Positions 56,730-64,000 of a DNA stretch of 64,000 nucleotides are shown here, piece by piece (position 1 is the first letter of the stretch; the number at the start of each line of letters is the position of its first letter). The DNA is taken from contig NZ_SMAF01000013.1 in the NCBI RefSeq assembly GCF_004343305.1, positions 1 to 64,000 of the forward strand, read 5' to 3'. Under the pieces are notes generated by a model that was not told the origin of the DNA, ran no database searches, and was given only the letters and a program-made list of their open reading frames with translations. This DNA comes from Pseudofulvimonas gallinarii (GTDB lineage: Bacteria; Pseudomonadota; Gammaproteobacteria; Xanthomonadales; UBA2363). Both the position numbers and the translations under genes were made by a program.

Positions 56730-56756
56730 TCAGGCGGGGCTGTCGGTTCGCGTCAT
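56730..56756 (-). CDS. Putative thrS leader peptide MTRTDSPA
   Basis: ATG ACG CGA ACC GAC AGC CCC GCC TGA lies between the predicted promoter and the terminator. Two of eight codons are Thr. There is no good ribosome site at ideal distance (GGAG is about 25 nt upstream), so translation is uncertain. Confidence 0.35.
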   Translation of the reverse strand: MTRTDSPA

Positions 56757-56834
56757 GGTGATCGTGTCCGTTCGGACTACGGCTCCTGTGCGGCTGGATG
56801 CGGCACCCTGCGGCGCCACGCGAAATCGGTGGAA

Positions 56835-56863
56835 ATCTTACAGCGCGGCCGTAGACCGGACAA
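56835..56863 (-). promoter_or_regulatory. Predicted thrS promoter
   Basis: Minus strand -35 TTGTCC (56858-56863), 17-bp spacer, -10 TAAGAT (56835-56840). Gives a leader of about 165 nt before the thrS ATG. Confidence 0.65.
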
Positions 56864-57017
56864 CCGCGACGGCTCCCGCCCACCGGGAGCCCGCCGTCGG
56901 ACCGGTCGCCGACGCCAAGCACCGTTTCATCGCGTTTGCAGCCGGACATGCCTTTCGGCGCTGGCCGGCTGGACGGGCACTCGCTAGGTTGTCCACGGAC
57001 GACAGGGTGGATCCGGG

Positions 57018-58358
57018 ATGCGCAGATACCTGCAACAGCTGTTCAACGTGCGTCGCGAGGAAGTGGTGCCGGTGCTCTGGGCCGGCTTCTATTTCTTCTG
57101 CGTCCTCACCGCGCTGATGATGCTGCGGCCGGCGCGCGACGCGCTGGGCATGCAGCGAGGCATCGAGTCCATACGCTGGCTGTTCGTGGGCACAGCGGTG
57201 GCCACCCTGATGGTCAATCCGCTGTTCGGCTGGCTGGTCAGCCGCTTCCGGCGCCTGCGCTTCATCGCCGCCAGCTACCTGTTCTTCGCCCTGAGCCTGG
57301 TCGGCTTCTACCTGCTGATCACGCTGGCGCCGGGTTCGATCGGCCTCACCAGCGGACAGGTATTCTACGTGTGGTTCAGCGTCTTCAACCTCTTCGCGAC
57401 GATGCTGTTCTGGGCACTCATGGCCGACCGCTTCACGCTGGACCAGGGCAAGCGCTTCTTCGCCCTGATCGCGGTGGGCGGCACGCTGGGTGCCGTGTTC
57501 GGACCCTGGCTTGCGGGCCAGCTGGCACAACCGCTGGGCACCGCCGCCCTGCTGCTGATCTCGGCGGCGTTCCTGGTTCTGGCGCTCTTGAGCGCCTGGC
57601 GGCTGGCGGCCAGCCAGGCGCCAGGCGCCGACGCGCCGGCCGGTCAGGGCCGGCCGCACGCGGATGCACTCATCGGCGGCAGCGCCTGGGCCGGATTCAA
57701 GGCCGTGTTCAATTCACCCTATCTGGCCGGCATCGCCGGCTATGTGCTGCTGATGACGTTGATGGGCACGCTGTTGTATTTCACGCGCCTGCAGATGGTG
57801 GCGGCCCTGGGCGACGATACCGACCTGCGCACGACGATCTTCGCCAACATCGACATGATCACCCAGTTGGCGACGCTTTTGATCCAGGCCGTGATCGCCG
57901 GCCACCTGATGAAACGCATCGGAGTCGCCGCGACCCTGGCGCTGCTTCCGCTGACGATGGCGCTGGGCTTTGCCGGCCTGGTGATGGCCGGTTCGCTGGC
58001 GGCGCTGATCGTTTTCGAGGCCACTTTCCGGGCGATACAGCGCGCATTGACGCGGCCGGCACGGGAAACCCTGTACACGGTCGTCAGCCGCGAGGACAAG
58101 TACAAGTCGAAGGCGTTCATCGACACCTTCGTGTACCGTGGTGGAGACCTCGCCGGTGCGCAGCTCGAAGGCGCGCTGGCGAAGCTGGGCCTCGGCCTTG
58201 CCGCCCTGGCCAGCGTCGCCGTTCCACTGGCGCTGGCCTGGGCCGCGCTGGGCCTCTGGCTGGGCCGTTGGCAGTCCCGCTACGCATCGTCGCTGGCGGG
58301 CCCGCCGGCGGCACCGCCCACCCTCTCCGCTGCCGTCGATAGGAGTCCCTCACCATGA
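57018..58358 (+). CDS. ADP/ATP-translocase-like (NTT/MFS) membrane transporter
   Basis: Inner-membrane protein of 446 residues with about 12 hydrophobic helices. The opening WAGFYFFCVLTALMMLRPARDALGMQRG and the later FATMLFWALMADRFT and TRPARETLYTVVSREDKYKSKAFIDTFVYRGGD are typical of the bacterial 'MFS / NTP:NDP exchange' group related to TLC carriers. Free-living members have no proven substrate. The ATG of the aldo/keto reductase overlaps its stop by 4 bp, so the two are coupled. Confidence 0.85.
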   Translation: MRRYLQQLFNVRREEVVPVLWAGFYFFCVLTALMMLRPARDALGMQRGIESIRWLFVGTAVATLMVNPLFGWLVSRFRRLRFIAASYLFFALSLVGFYLLITLAPGSIGLTSGQVFYVWFSVFNLFATMLFWALMADRFTLDQGKRFFALIAVGGTLGAVFGPWLAGQLAQPLGTAALLLISAAFLVLALLSAWRLAASQAPGADAPAGQGRPHADALIGGSAWAGFKAVFNSPYLAGIAGYVLLMTLMGTLLYFTRLQMVAALGDDTDLRTTIFANIDMITQLATLLIQAVIAGHLMKRIGVAATLALLPLTMALGFAGLVMAGSLAALIVFEATFRAIQRALTRPARETLYTVVSREDKYKSKAFIDTFVYRGGDLAGAQLEGALAKLGLGLAALASVAVPLALAWAALGLWLGRWQSRYASSLAGPPAAPPTLSAAVDRSPSP

Positions 58359-59302
58359 ACCGACGCGACTATCTCAAGCTCTCGCTGGCCGCCGGTGCGG
58401 CGCTGACCTTCAATCCCGGCGCACTGTTCGCAAGCGGCGCCTCGGGCCGCGGCCCGCTGATCACGCGCGCGATCCCCGGCAAGGACGAACGGCTGCCCGT
58501 GGTCGGCCTGGGCAGTTCCGCCACCTTTTCCCGGGTCGCTGGCAGCGAGGACGCGCAAGCGCTGCGCGAGGTGCTGTCGGCGATGGTCGAACACGGCGGC
58601 ACGGTCTTCGACACGGCGCCGAGTTACGGCGCCTCGGAGCAGGTGGCCGGCGCCATCGCCCGCGACCTGGGCCTGACCGACCGGCTGTTCTGGGCCACCA
58701 AGCTCAATGTCGCGCCGCGCGGCGGCGGTGCCGCCGATCCCGACGCGGCCAAGGCGCAGGTCGAGGCTTCGTTCGAGCGCGCCGGGAAGCGGCCCATCGA
58801 CCTGATCCAGGTGCACAACCTGGGCGACGTGCCGGTCCAGCTCGGCCTGCTCAAGTCGCTTCGCGAGGCCGGGCGCGTGCGCTACATCGGCGTCACCACG
58901 ACCTTCGCGCCGCAATACGGGCAACTGGAACAGGTGATGCGCGACGAACCGCTCGACTTCATTGGCATCGACTACGCCATCGACAACCGCACCATGGAGG
59001 AGCGCATTTTCCCGCTGGCGCAGGAACGCGGCATCGGGGTGCTCGTCTATGCGCCGTTCGGCCGGACGCGACTCTGGGAGAAGGTCAAGGACAAGGCCTT
59101 GCCGGAATGGGCCGCGGAATTCGACGCGACCTCGTGGGGCCAGTTCTTCCTGAAGTTCGTCGCTTCCCACCCGGCGGTCACGGTGGCGACGCCTGCCACC
59201 AGTCGCGTCCGTCACATGGTCGACAACATGGGCGCCGCCTACGGACGCCTGCCGGACGAAGCCATGCGCCAGAGGATGATCCGGCACATCGAGTCGCTCT
59301 GA
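58355..59302 (+). CDS. Aldo/keto reductase with Tat-like signal
   Basis: The 315 residues start MNRRDYLKLSLAAGAALTFNPGALFAS, a twin-arginine-type leader with a hydrophobic core, then a TIM-barrel AKR: TVFDTAPSYGASEQVAGAIA (catalytic Asp, Tyr), FWATKLN (Lys), DLIQVHNLG (His position). NAD(P)H-binding loop near the end (TPATSRVRHMVDN). Export of a folded AKR would be unusual because NADPH is absent outside; the enzyme might act with another cofactor or stay membrane-attached. AGGAG before the ATG. Confidence 0.88.
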   Translation: MNRRDYLKLSLAAGAALTFNPGALFASGASGRGPLITRAIPGKDERLPVVGLGSSATFSRVAGSEDAQALREVLSAMVEHGGTVFDTAPSYGASEQVAGAIARDLGLTDRLFWATKLNVAPRGGGAADPDAAKAQVEASFERAGKRPIDLIQVHNLGDVPVQLGLLKSLREAGRVRYIGVTTTFAPQYGQLEQVMRDEPLDFIGIDYAIDNRTMEERIFPLAQERGIGVLVYAPFGRTRLWEKVKDKALPEWAAEFDATSWGQFFLKFVASHPAVTVATPATSRVRHMVDNMGAAYGRLPDEAMRQRMIRHIESL

Positions 59303-59334
59303 ACCGGCACCGGGCCACCGGATGAAAGTTGTGC

Positions 59335-59364
59335 TTGCCCTCCGGTCCGGGGCATTGCTATAGT
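59335..59364 (+). promoter_or_regulatory. Promoter of tRNA-Val
   Basis: -35 TTGCCC (59335-59340), 18-bp spacer, -10 TATAGT (59359-59364), with a GC-rich discriminator before the tRNA at 59379. Confidence 0.65.
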
Positions 59365-59378
59365 TCGCGCCCCCGAAC

Positions 59379-59453
59379 GGGCGCGTAGCTCAGCGGTAGA
59401 GCACTACCTTGACATGGTAGGGGTCACAGGTTCGATCCCTGTCGCGCCCACCA
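59379..59453 (+). tRNA. tRNA-Val(GAC)
   Basis: GGGCGCG...CGCGCCC acceptor stem, D arm, anticodon arm CTACC-TTGACAT-GGTAG (anticodon GAC), T arm ACAGG-TTCGATC-CCTGT, encoded ACCA end. 75 nt. Confidence 0.97.
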
Positions 59454-59464
59454 GGACACACGAC

Positions 59465-59490
59465 CAGGCCCGCCATGTGCGGGCCTGTTT
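59465..59490 (+). terminator. Terminator after tRNA-Val
   Basis: Perfect 9-bp stem caggcccgc / gcgggcctg (59465-59473, 59479-59487) followed by TTTCGTTT. Confidence 0.8.
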
Positions 59491-59607
59491 CGTTTCCGGG
59501 CACCGCTGCGTTTTTTTCCGTGCCGGCGGCGCGATAGCTTCGCCGGAGCGACTCCGTAGTGACGGTTTGAGCGGCCATTCCGGCCGCCATCGGAATCCGG
59601 AGGAGCC

Positions 59608-60366
59608 ATGAGCCTGCGTATCCTTGCCGCCCTGCTCGCCGTCGCCCTGTGCGCGCCGACCGCCCGCGCCTACACCGTCGAGCCCCGCGGCTTCCCCGCC
59701 GAACCCTTCATCGTGCTGCCCTGGTGGAACGGCCTGATCTCCAGTATCGGGCAGAACTTCGCCTGCCTGACCAGTCCGCCCATCCTTGAAGTCCGCACGC
59801 AGGCCTACGCCGGCTACACCCTGCGGCCGCCGAATCTAACCCCGGCGGTCGGCGAGGTGTTCTACGTCCACCTGGTCATGAGCCATCCGGGCAATCCGTG
59901 CACGGGCAGCGCGGTCGGCCTCGAGCTCATCCTGCCGCCCGGCGTGCAGACCGCGACGTCGGCAAACGACCCCGCATTCTGCTTCGCCGTCCTGCCGGCC
60001 AGCCAGAGCAATCCCGCACCCCGCCTTCACAACCTTGGCCTGGATCCCGACTACGGTTGCCCGCAGTTCTTCCCTCCCGGTCTGGAGGGCTTACGCATCA
60101 GCGCACCCAATGGCGGCTTTGGTGGCGGCTCCTGGGGCATGCACCGTGGCTTCTTCCTGGAAATCCTGATTCCGCTCGTGTCGACGATCCCGCACCCGGG
60201 CACCCACCCGGTCCGGTTCCGCGTGAATCCCGACGTCGGCGTGGTCGGCTATCCGGCCACCCCGGTACTGCTGGTCAACAACGACGTGATCTTCCGCAGC
60301 TCGCAGGAAGACGTGTTGCTGACCCTCGACGTCTGCGGAACGACGCCGACACCGGTGGGATGCTGA
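59608..60366 (+). CDS. Exported hypothetical protein
   Basis: The 252 residues have a signal peptide (MSLRILAALLAVALCAPTARA) and a beta-rich mature part with several Cys (FACLTS, NPCTGS, FCFAVLP, YGCPQFF, DVCGTT), consistent with disulfides in the periplasm or outside. The YTLRPPNLTPAVGEVFYVHLVMSHPGNPC segment looks like an Ig-like strand set. Good AGGAG before ATG 59608. Family not recognised. The next small gene is also exported. Confidence 0.75.
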   Translation: MSLRILAALLAVALCAPTARAYTVEPRGFPAEPFIVLPWWNGLISSIGQNFACLTSPPILEVRTQAYAGYTLRPPNLTPAVGEVFYVHLVMSHPGNPCTGSAVGLELILPPGVQTATSANDPAFCFAVLPASQSNPAPRLHNLGLDPDYGCPQFFPPGLEGLRISAPNGGFGGGSWGMHRGFFLEILIPLVSTIPHPGTHPVRFRVNPDVGVVGYPATPVLLVNNDVIFRSSQEDVLLTLDVCGTTPTPVGC

Positions 60367-60504
60367 ACGCGGCAAGCGGTTGGCACATTCAGGCCCGTTC
60401 TGGCGAAGGATGGAATGAACCCCGTCGGCGCGGCCCCGTCAGCACTCGACGAAGTGCCGGCGCTTCAGACAGGCGTTCATTCCCCCCGCCAATGGAGAAT
60501 GGAG

Positions 60505-61011
60505 ATGTGCCGAGTCATTCCACGCCAGTACGCGCTGGCGCTGCCTGCAATGTTCGTCGCGGCATCCAGCACCATGTTCACCTGGTCCGCTGCCGCACAG
60601 ACATGCGAAGCACCCCTGCTCCTGACGGAAGGGGTGAACCACGCGAATACCTGCCTGGCCACCAATTCACTCCCGGTATTGGGATCGCTGTGGATCCCCC
60701 ATCGTGATGTCGTGTACGCGTTCACGATCAGCGCGGGAATGGGCAACGGCACCATCTCGGTTGACGCGGACTTCCCAGCCGTATTCCTGTTGGTGCCAGC
60801 ACCCTGCAGCACGAGCAGCGAACCGGTCGCGGTGGCATTGCCCGGTGAACCCATGTTTATCGACGGCAGCCTCCCGCCAGGCGCCTACTATGTTGTGGCC
60901 ACCGGAGAACCCGGCCTCGGTGGCGACATCTGTGGACTTGTCGCCTTGACGCCGAAGTGGCCGGGCGGTGTTTTCGATGTGATTTTCGTCGGGTCCTTCG
61001 AGTTCCATTGA
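60505..61011 (+). CDS. Exported hypothetical protein with PPC-like domain
   Basis: The 168 residues from ATG 60505 (GGAG about 9 nt upstream) have an N-terminal signal sequence (ALALPAMFVAASSTMFTWSAAAQ) and a domain resembling the bacterial pre-peptidase C-terminal fold: VYAFTISAGMGNGTISVDADFPAVFLLV...SLPPGAYYVVATGE. It ends VFDVIFVGSFEFH, reminiscent of the short D-x-I-F-x-x-G-F-E ends I recall on secreted proteins in this order; a sorting role is not established. Starts at 60415 or 60499 are possible. Confidence 0.65.
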   Translation: MCRVIPRQYALALPAMFVAASSTMFTWSAAAQTCEAPLLLTEGVNHANTCLATNSLPVLGSLWIPHRDVVYAFTISAGMGNGTISVDADFPAVFLLVPAPCSTSSEPVAVALPGEPMFIDGSLPPGAYYVVATGEPGLGGDICGLVALTPKWPGGVFDVIFVGSFEFH

Positions 61012-61790
61012 ATCCCCAGCCACCGCCTCAAGACAGCCTGGCGCCGCGCGGGGCACCCCGAAGCGATGGGGCGCGCTGCCGGCATCGACATCCGGATGCC
61101 AACGCCGCGCGGCAACCCCGGCATGAGGCGCGTCATGTCGCCTCGATTGTTTCCAGCCAGCGCACGCTGTGGAAACCCGTACAGAAGAGACGACAGATCA
61201 CGCCTTCGAATGCGTTTACCCGGAAAGACGAAGGCTGCCGGGATGAAAAACACGGCCGCCGCTCCCGTGGTGCGGGCGGGTGCGTCCCCCAACGCCGCAA
61301 TGGAAGATCGGCGTATCCAACTGCCGGACCCGCTGCCCGTGCATGGGTCGATCGTTCCCTGCGCCGTGCGGCCCCCTCCTGGCGAGCCCTCGCAGGCGCT
61401 GGGGCGGTGACTTCCTGATGGACCCGTAAACCAACACCGCGGCCGAAAAGCCGCTGTCACGCCGGCAAGCCCGATTGTCGCAACCGGCGAGACCCCAGGC
61501 GGACAAACTGCCGCCAACTCCTCGTCGACCCCCCCGTCGGCATTTGGCCGGTCGCACCTCCGCATGGGCGACCGGCCTTTTTCTTTTTCCGGCAGGCATC
61601 GATCAGCGCGTGTGATGCGCCGGATCACCTGTCCGCGGTCTGCGCATCGGCCTTCGCTGTCCAGAAGTTTTCCGGGCGCCAGGCCCGCGCCGGATGGACT
61701 GATAGTTTTTTTCCAGGTCTCGCGCTTTCCGTGGTTGAGGGGCACACCTCCTTCTCGGACATCACTGTCAGCACCACGGGGACCACCACC
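61012..61790. other. Intergenic region, only a terminator recognised
   Basis: About 780 bp. Short frames exist on both strands (for example 61066-61410) but lack ribosome sites or family-like composition. A strong plus-strand terminator lies at 61546-61582. The part after it, with several T-rich patches, should hold the promoter of the large gene at 61791. Confidence 0.5.
61546..61582 (+). terminator. Rho-independent terminator
   Basis: Perfect 10-bp stem ggccggtcgc / gcgaccggcc (61546-61555, 61568-61577) with a 12-nt loop, followed by TTTTTCTTTTT. It is 535 bp past the nearest plus-strand gene end, so an unrecognised transcript may end here. Confidence 0.85.
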
Positions 61791-64000
61791 ATGACCATCC
61801 GCCAGTTATCAATACGAACACCGGTCCGGCCGGCCCAGCCGCGCAACGGACAGACTCCGCAACGCACCCGGCCAGAGCTTGCGCGGAAGCTGGCCACGCT
61901 GTTCGCCGGCTTCCTGTGCCCGGTGCTTGCCGCCGCCGGGCTACAGGACCCGGCCAAGTCGCTGCCGCCCTTCGCGCCCAGCGCCGACATTCCCTGTGAC
62001 GGAACCCCCTTCGGCTACCAGCTCACCCTGGGTCGCGACGCCGAGATGGTGACGCTGGTGCCGTACAACCAGGGCGCCGCCAACGGGGACCTGGGCCGGC
62101 TCCGCGAATGGGCCCTGGAGCGCCCCCCCGGCAACAACGATGCGCCACCCTTCCCGGTCATGGACACGATCTGGACCGTCCCGCACTTCGCCGGCACCGA
62201 CCTGATGCATGCCCTGCGGACCGACCTCAATGGCGACGGCACTGACGAGGTCTGGGTCGCCGCCGGCTGGCCTGCCGGCAGCAACCACTCGATGGTCCGG
62301 ATCGGCCAGTTCCAGCGCACCAGTCCCGACTCGAACCAGATCGACCTGGCATTTGCCAATGAACTGGGTACCTTCAGTGGAGGCCAGACCCAGTTTTCCA
62401 ACCAGTTCGAGTTCGCCACCGGAAACGTCCTCGGCCACGACGACGGCATCCGGGACCTGGTGATGATGACGCGCATGCGCAACAACAACCATGTCCGCAT
62501 TTCCGTTGCACCGGGCCGCGCCGACGGCGGTCTTGAGCCAGGCGGATGGCGGGTATGGACCTTCGTGCCGCCAACCTCACAAGTGGGCCAGGTGGGAATC
62601 GCCGTCGGCGACTTCCTGCTCAAGGGGCGTGACCAGATCGTCCTGGTCACGGAAACCGACCATGGCGGAAACGGCCTGAACCGCAAGCTCAATTACCATT
62701 TCCTGCAGGCGCAGGACGGCAGCCCCGACCTTGAGGTGCAGACGTTCACCACGCCTGTCAGCAACATCTTCGGCCACAGCAACGGCGACGACACCATCAG
62801 CAATACCGGCATCCGCAAGATGACGGTGGATGCCGGCGACGTGGCGGGAAGCGCGGCGGCGGAGCTGGTCATCCATATGGAGTACCTGCCGCAGGGATCC
62901 GATGGCAACGTAGTTGGACAGCGGGTCCACCACTTCCGGTACGTCCGCAACGCCAATGGCGACATCACCGGCATCGAAATGGCGCGCCCGGCCGGTGCAC
63001 CGGCCCACGTGGACTACGACTACAGCCATATCGTCCGCACCCAGCATTCGACCTGGGGAGACTGGGCTGTCGCCGTGGGCAACGTCGACCATGACCCGAA
63101 GGCCGAAATCGTATTCACCCATGACGTGGTCCGCCAGGACACGCACTTCCTCGACACCAGTGTCTACAAGGTCGACTACCAGTTGACGGCGGCGTTCCGG
63201 TACTGGCGCAGCGGAAGGTCCGTCCGGTTTACGGACATCTCCGTGGGTGGTGGACCGGGCCCGTTCCCCTATTACGGGGGCAGCCGCTGGACATTCGGCG
63301 ACGGCAATTCGTCCGACGACATCAATCCGGTGCACACATTCCAGAGCAATGGCGCGCGCACCGTGAGGCTCAACATCCAGCAGGACTGGAACGGAACCAA
63401 TTCCTACTCTTACAAGGAGTTGACGATCAACATCGACGCCGACGCCAATGAAGGTGGTGGTGAACTCGATCCGGAACAGCTGCTGTTCCAGATCCAGAGG
63501 GATCCCGTGTACCGGGCGACGTACGCGCGGGACGAGAACAATTCGTCCCGGTTCAACCATGTCCATGTGTCGGTCGATGACATGAACCGCGACGGCATCC
63601 CCGAGATCATGTCGGTGGCCAGTTATGACCAGACCAGCTTCAGCCCCTCCGGCATGGTGCACTCGATCTGGAACCTGCAGAACGACAACAGCCTGGGACT
63701 GGTCCTGCAAGGCGAGCACCGCTTCGAATACGCCAGTGGCACGTACTCCAACAGTGGCGTGCACAAGGTCTTCGCACTCGGAGCGGATCTGGACGGCGAT
63801 TCGGTCTTTGCGGAAGTGGGCACCGACTGTCGCCGCGTCGAAGAAACACAGGCGCGCAATCTGATCTGGATTCCGCCCCACTTCGAACGCCTGCAGGACG
63901 GCGCGTCGCGCTCGGCCAGCATCGGACGCACCACCGGTGGCGGCAGCTCGGTCGAAAGCCGGTACGGCACCTTCACCTCGCACGACGTTTCCGCCTACGT
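61791..64000 (+). CDS. Large secreted VCBS/FG-GAP and PKD-domain protein (3' end beyond window)
   Basis: An open frame from ATG 61791 to the window end, at least 736 residues. The N-terminus is long, with a hydrophobic stretch LATLFAGFLCPVLAAAG near 38-55 that should act as signal peptide. Integrin-like calcium-binding repeats are seen at TDLNGDGTDEVWVAAG and VDDMNRDGIPEIMSVA. A PKD-type domain (SVRFTDISVG...SRWTFGDGNSSDDINPVHTFQSNGARTVRLNI) lies near residues 475-545. Such proteins are secreted and may bind polymers or surfaces. No enzymatic domain is seen in the part present. The long open frame on the opposite strand is a shadow. Confidence 0.85.
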   Translation, partial: MTIRQLSIRTPVRPAQPRNGQTPQRTRPELARKLATLFAGFLCPVLAAAGLQDPAKSLPPFAPSADIPCDGTPFGYQLTLGRDAEMVTLVPYNQGAANGDLGRLREWALERPPGNNDAPPFPVMDTIWTVPHFAGTDLMHALRTDLNGDGTDEVWVAAGWPAGSNHSMVRIGQFQRTSPDSNQIDLAFANELGTFSGGQTQFSNQFEFATGNVLGHDDGIRDLVMMTRMRNNNHVRISVAPGRADGGLEPGGWRVWTFVPPTSQVGQVGIAVGDFLLKGRDQIVLVTETDHGGNGLNRKLNYHFLQAQDGSPDLEVQTFTTPVSNIFGHSNGDDTISNTGIRKMTVDAGDVAGSAAAELVIHMEYLPQGSDGNVVGQRVHHFRYVRNANGDITGIEMARPAGAPAHVDYDYSHIVRTQHSTWGDWAVAVGNVDHDPKAEIVFTHDVVRQDTHFLDTSVYKVDYQLTAAFRYWRSGRSVRFTDISVGGGPGPFPYYGGSRWTFGDGNSSDDINPVHTFQSNGARTVRLNIQQDWNGTNSYSYKELTINIDADANEGGGELDPEQLLFQIQRDPVYRATYARDENNSSRFNHVHVSVDDMNRDGIPEIMSVASYDQTSFSPSGMVHSIWNLQNDNSLGLVLQGEHRFEYASGTYSNSGVHKVFALGADLDGDSVFAEVGTDCRRVEETQARNLIWIPPHFERLQDGASRSASIGRTTGGGSSVESRYGTFTSHDVSAY

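Noticed and set aside
56936-58342. 468-residue frame overlapping the NTT-type transporter
   Set aside because: Out-of-frame Arg/Gly-rich shadow; the transporter frame has 12 hydrophobic helices and coupling to the next gene.
61066-61410. 114-residue plus-strand ORF as a gene
   Set aside because: No ribosome site, Arg/Pro-rich random-like composition, no motif; left as unexplained transcript space only.
62577-63983. 468-residue open frame on the minus strand near the window end
   Set aside because: Shadow of the secreted VCBS/PKD gene, whose plus-strand frame is open to the edge and has clear repeat and PKD motifs.

Overview
The window looks like a high-GC gammaproteobacterial chromosome, most likely Xanthomonadales/Lysobacterales. 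The main reasons are the block thrS-infC-rpmI-rplT-pheS-pheT-ihfA-merR-like regulator, an SOS mutagenesis cassette lexA-imuA-imuB-dnaE2 of the Xanthomonas type, complete purM-purN, and several secreted FG-GAP/PPC-type proteins. This assignment is an inference from gene content; no rRNA is present.

Layout. (1) 1-7.9 kb is an apparent genomic island of visibly lower GC: type I restriction-modification genes (hsdR, a truncated rhuM, hsdS with a TAEL-type 12-bp spacer repeat, hsdM) behind a WYL-domain regulator. It ends in a tRNA/tmRNA 3'-end-like fragment followed by a perfect terminator. A Fic protein with a dense operator region and two more T-arm-like fragments follow (8.2-9.9 kb). (2) 10-14.1 kb holds an Atg22-like MFS carrier, a secreted propeller-like gene broken by a stop codon, and two small genes. 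(3) 14.2-24 kb carries a complete cyanophycin cycle: isoaspartyl dipeptidase, cyanophycinase, cyanophycin synthetase, and a second Mur-ligase-only synthetase-like protein without an ATP-grasp domain. A 2OG-Fe(II) oxygenase lies upstream and a cardiolipin synthase downstream. (4) 24.2-33 kb is a mixed region: a broken gene next to a 5'-truncated IS, NUDIX, LysE, a dicarboxylate/glutamate symporter, a broken SGNH hydrolase, a Vat/CatB-like acetyltransferase, a pyrimidine-dimer glycosylase, and a dipeptidase followed by 35-bp tandem repeats. (5) 33.2-36.3 kb has a RES-Xre toxin-antitoxin pair, a tRNA-Leu(UAA) gene split by a group I intron, a fused restriction-modification remnant, and a VapBC-type pair. 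(6) 36.3-48.2 kb: lexA-imuA-imuB-dnaE2, purM-purN-DUF3108, an MBL-fold hydrolase, a HEPN-like protein, proline iminopeptidase and tRNA-Pro(GGG). (7) 48.6-56.9 kb: the translation/IHF block on the minus strand, with an apparent transcription attenuator in the thrS leader and an AUC start for infC. (8) 57-64 kb: an ADP/ATP-translocase-like carrier coupled to an exported aldo/keto reductase, tRNA-Val(GAC), and three secreted proteins, the last (VCBS/PKD type) running off the window.

The most striking observation is the 226-nt group I intron inserted between U34 and A35 of tRNA-Leu(UAA). This is the insertion site and intron class (IC3) known from cyanobacteria and plastids. Spliced, the exons give a perfectly folded tRNA-Leu. 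Other signals worth attention are the ATP-grasp-less second cyanophycin-type ligase, the thrS attenuator with a Thr-containing leader peptide, and several predicted leaderless promoters in front of toxin-type or SOS genes. At least four genes carry single lesions (stops or 1-2 nt frameshifts). These could be real decay or base-calling errors and should be checked against raw reads.
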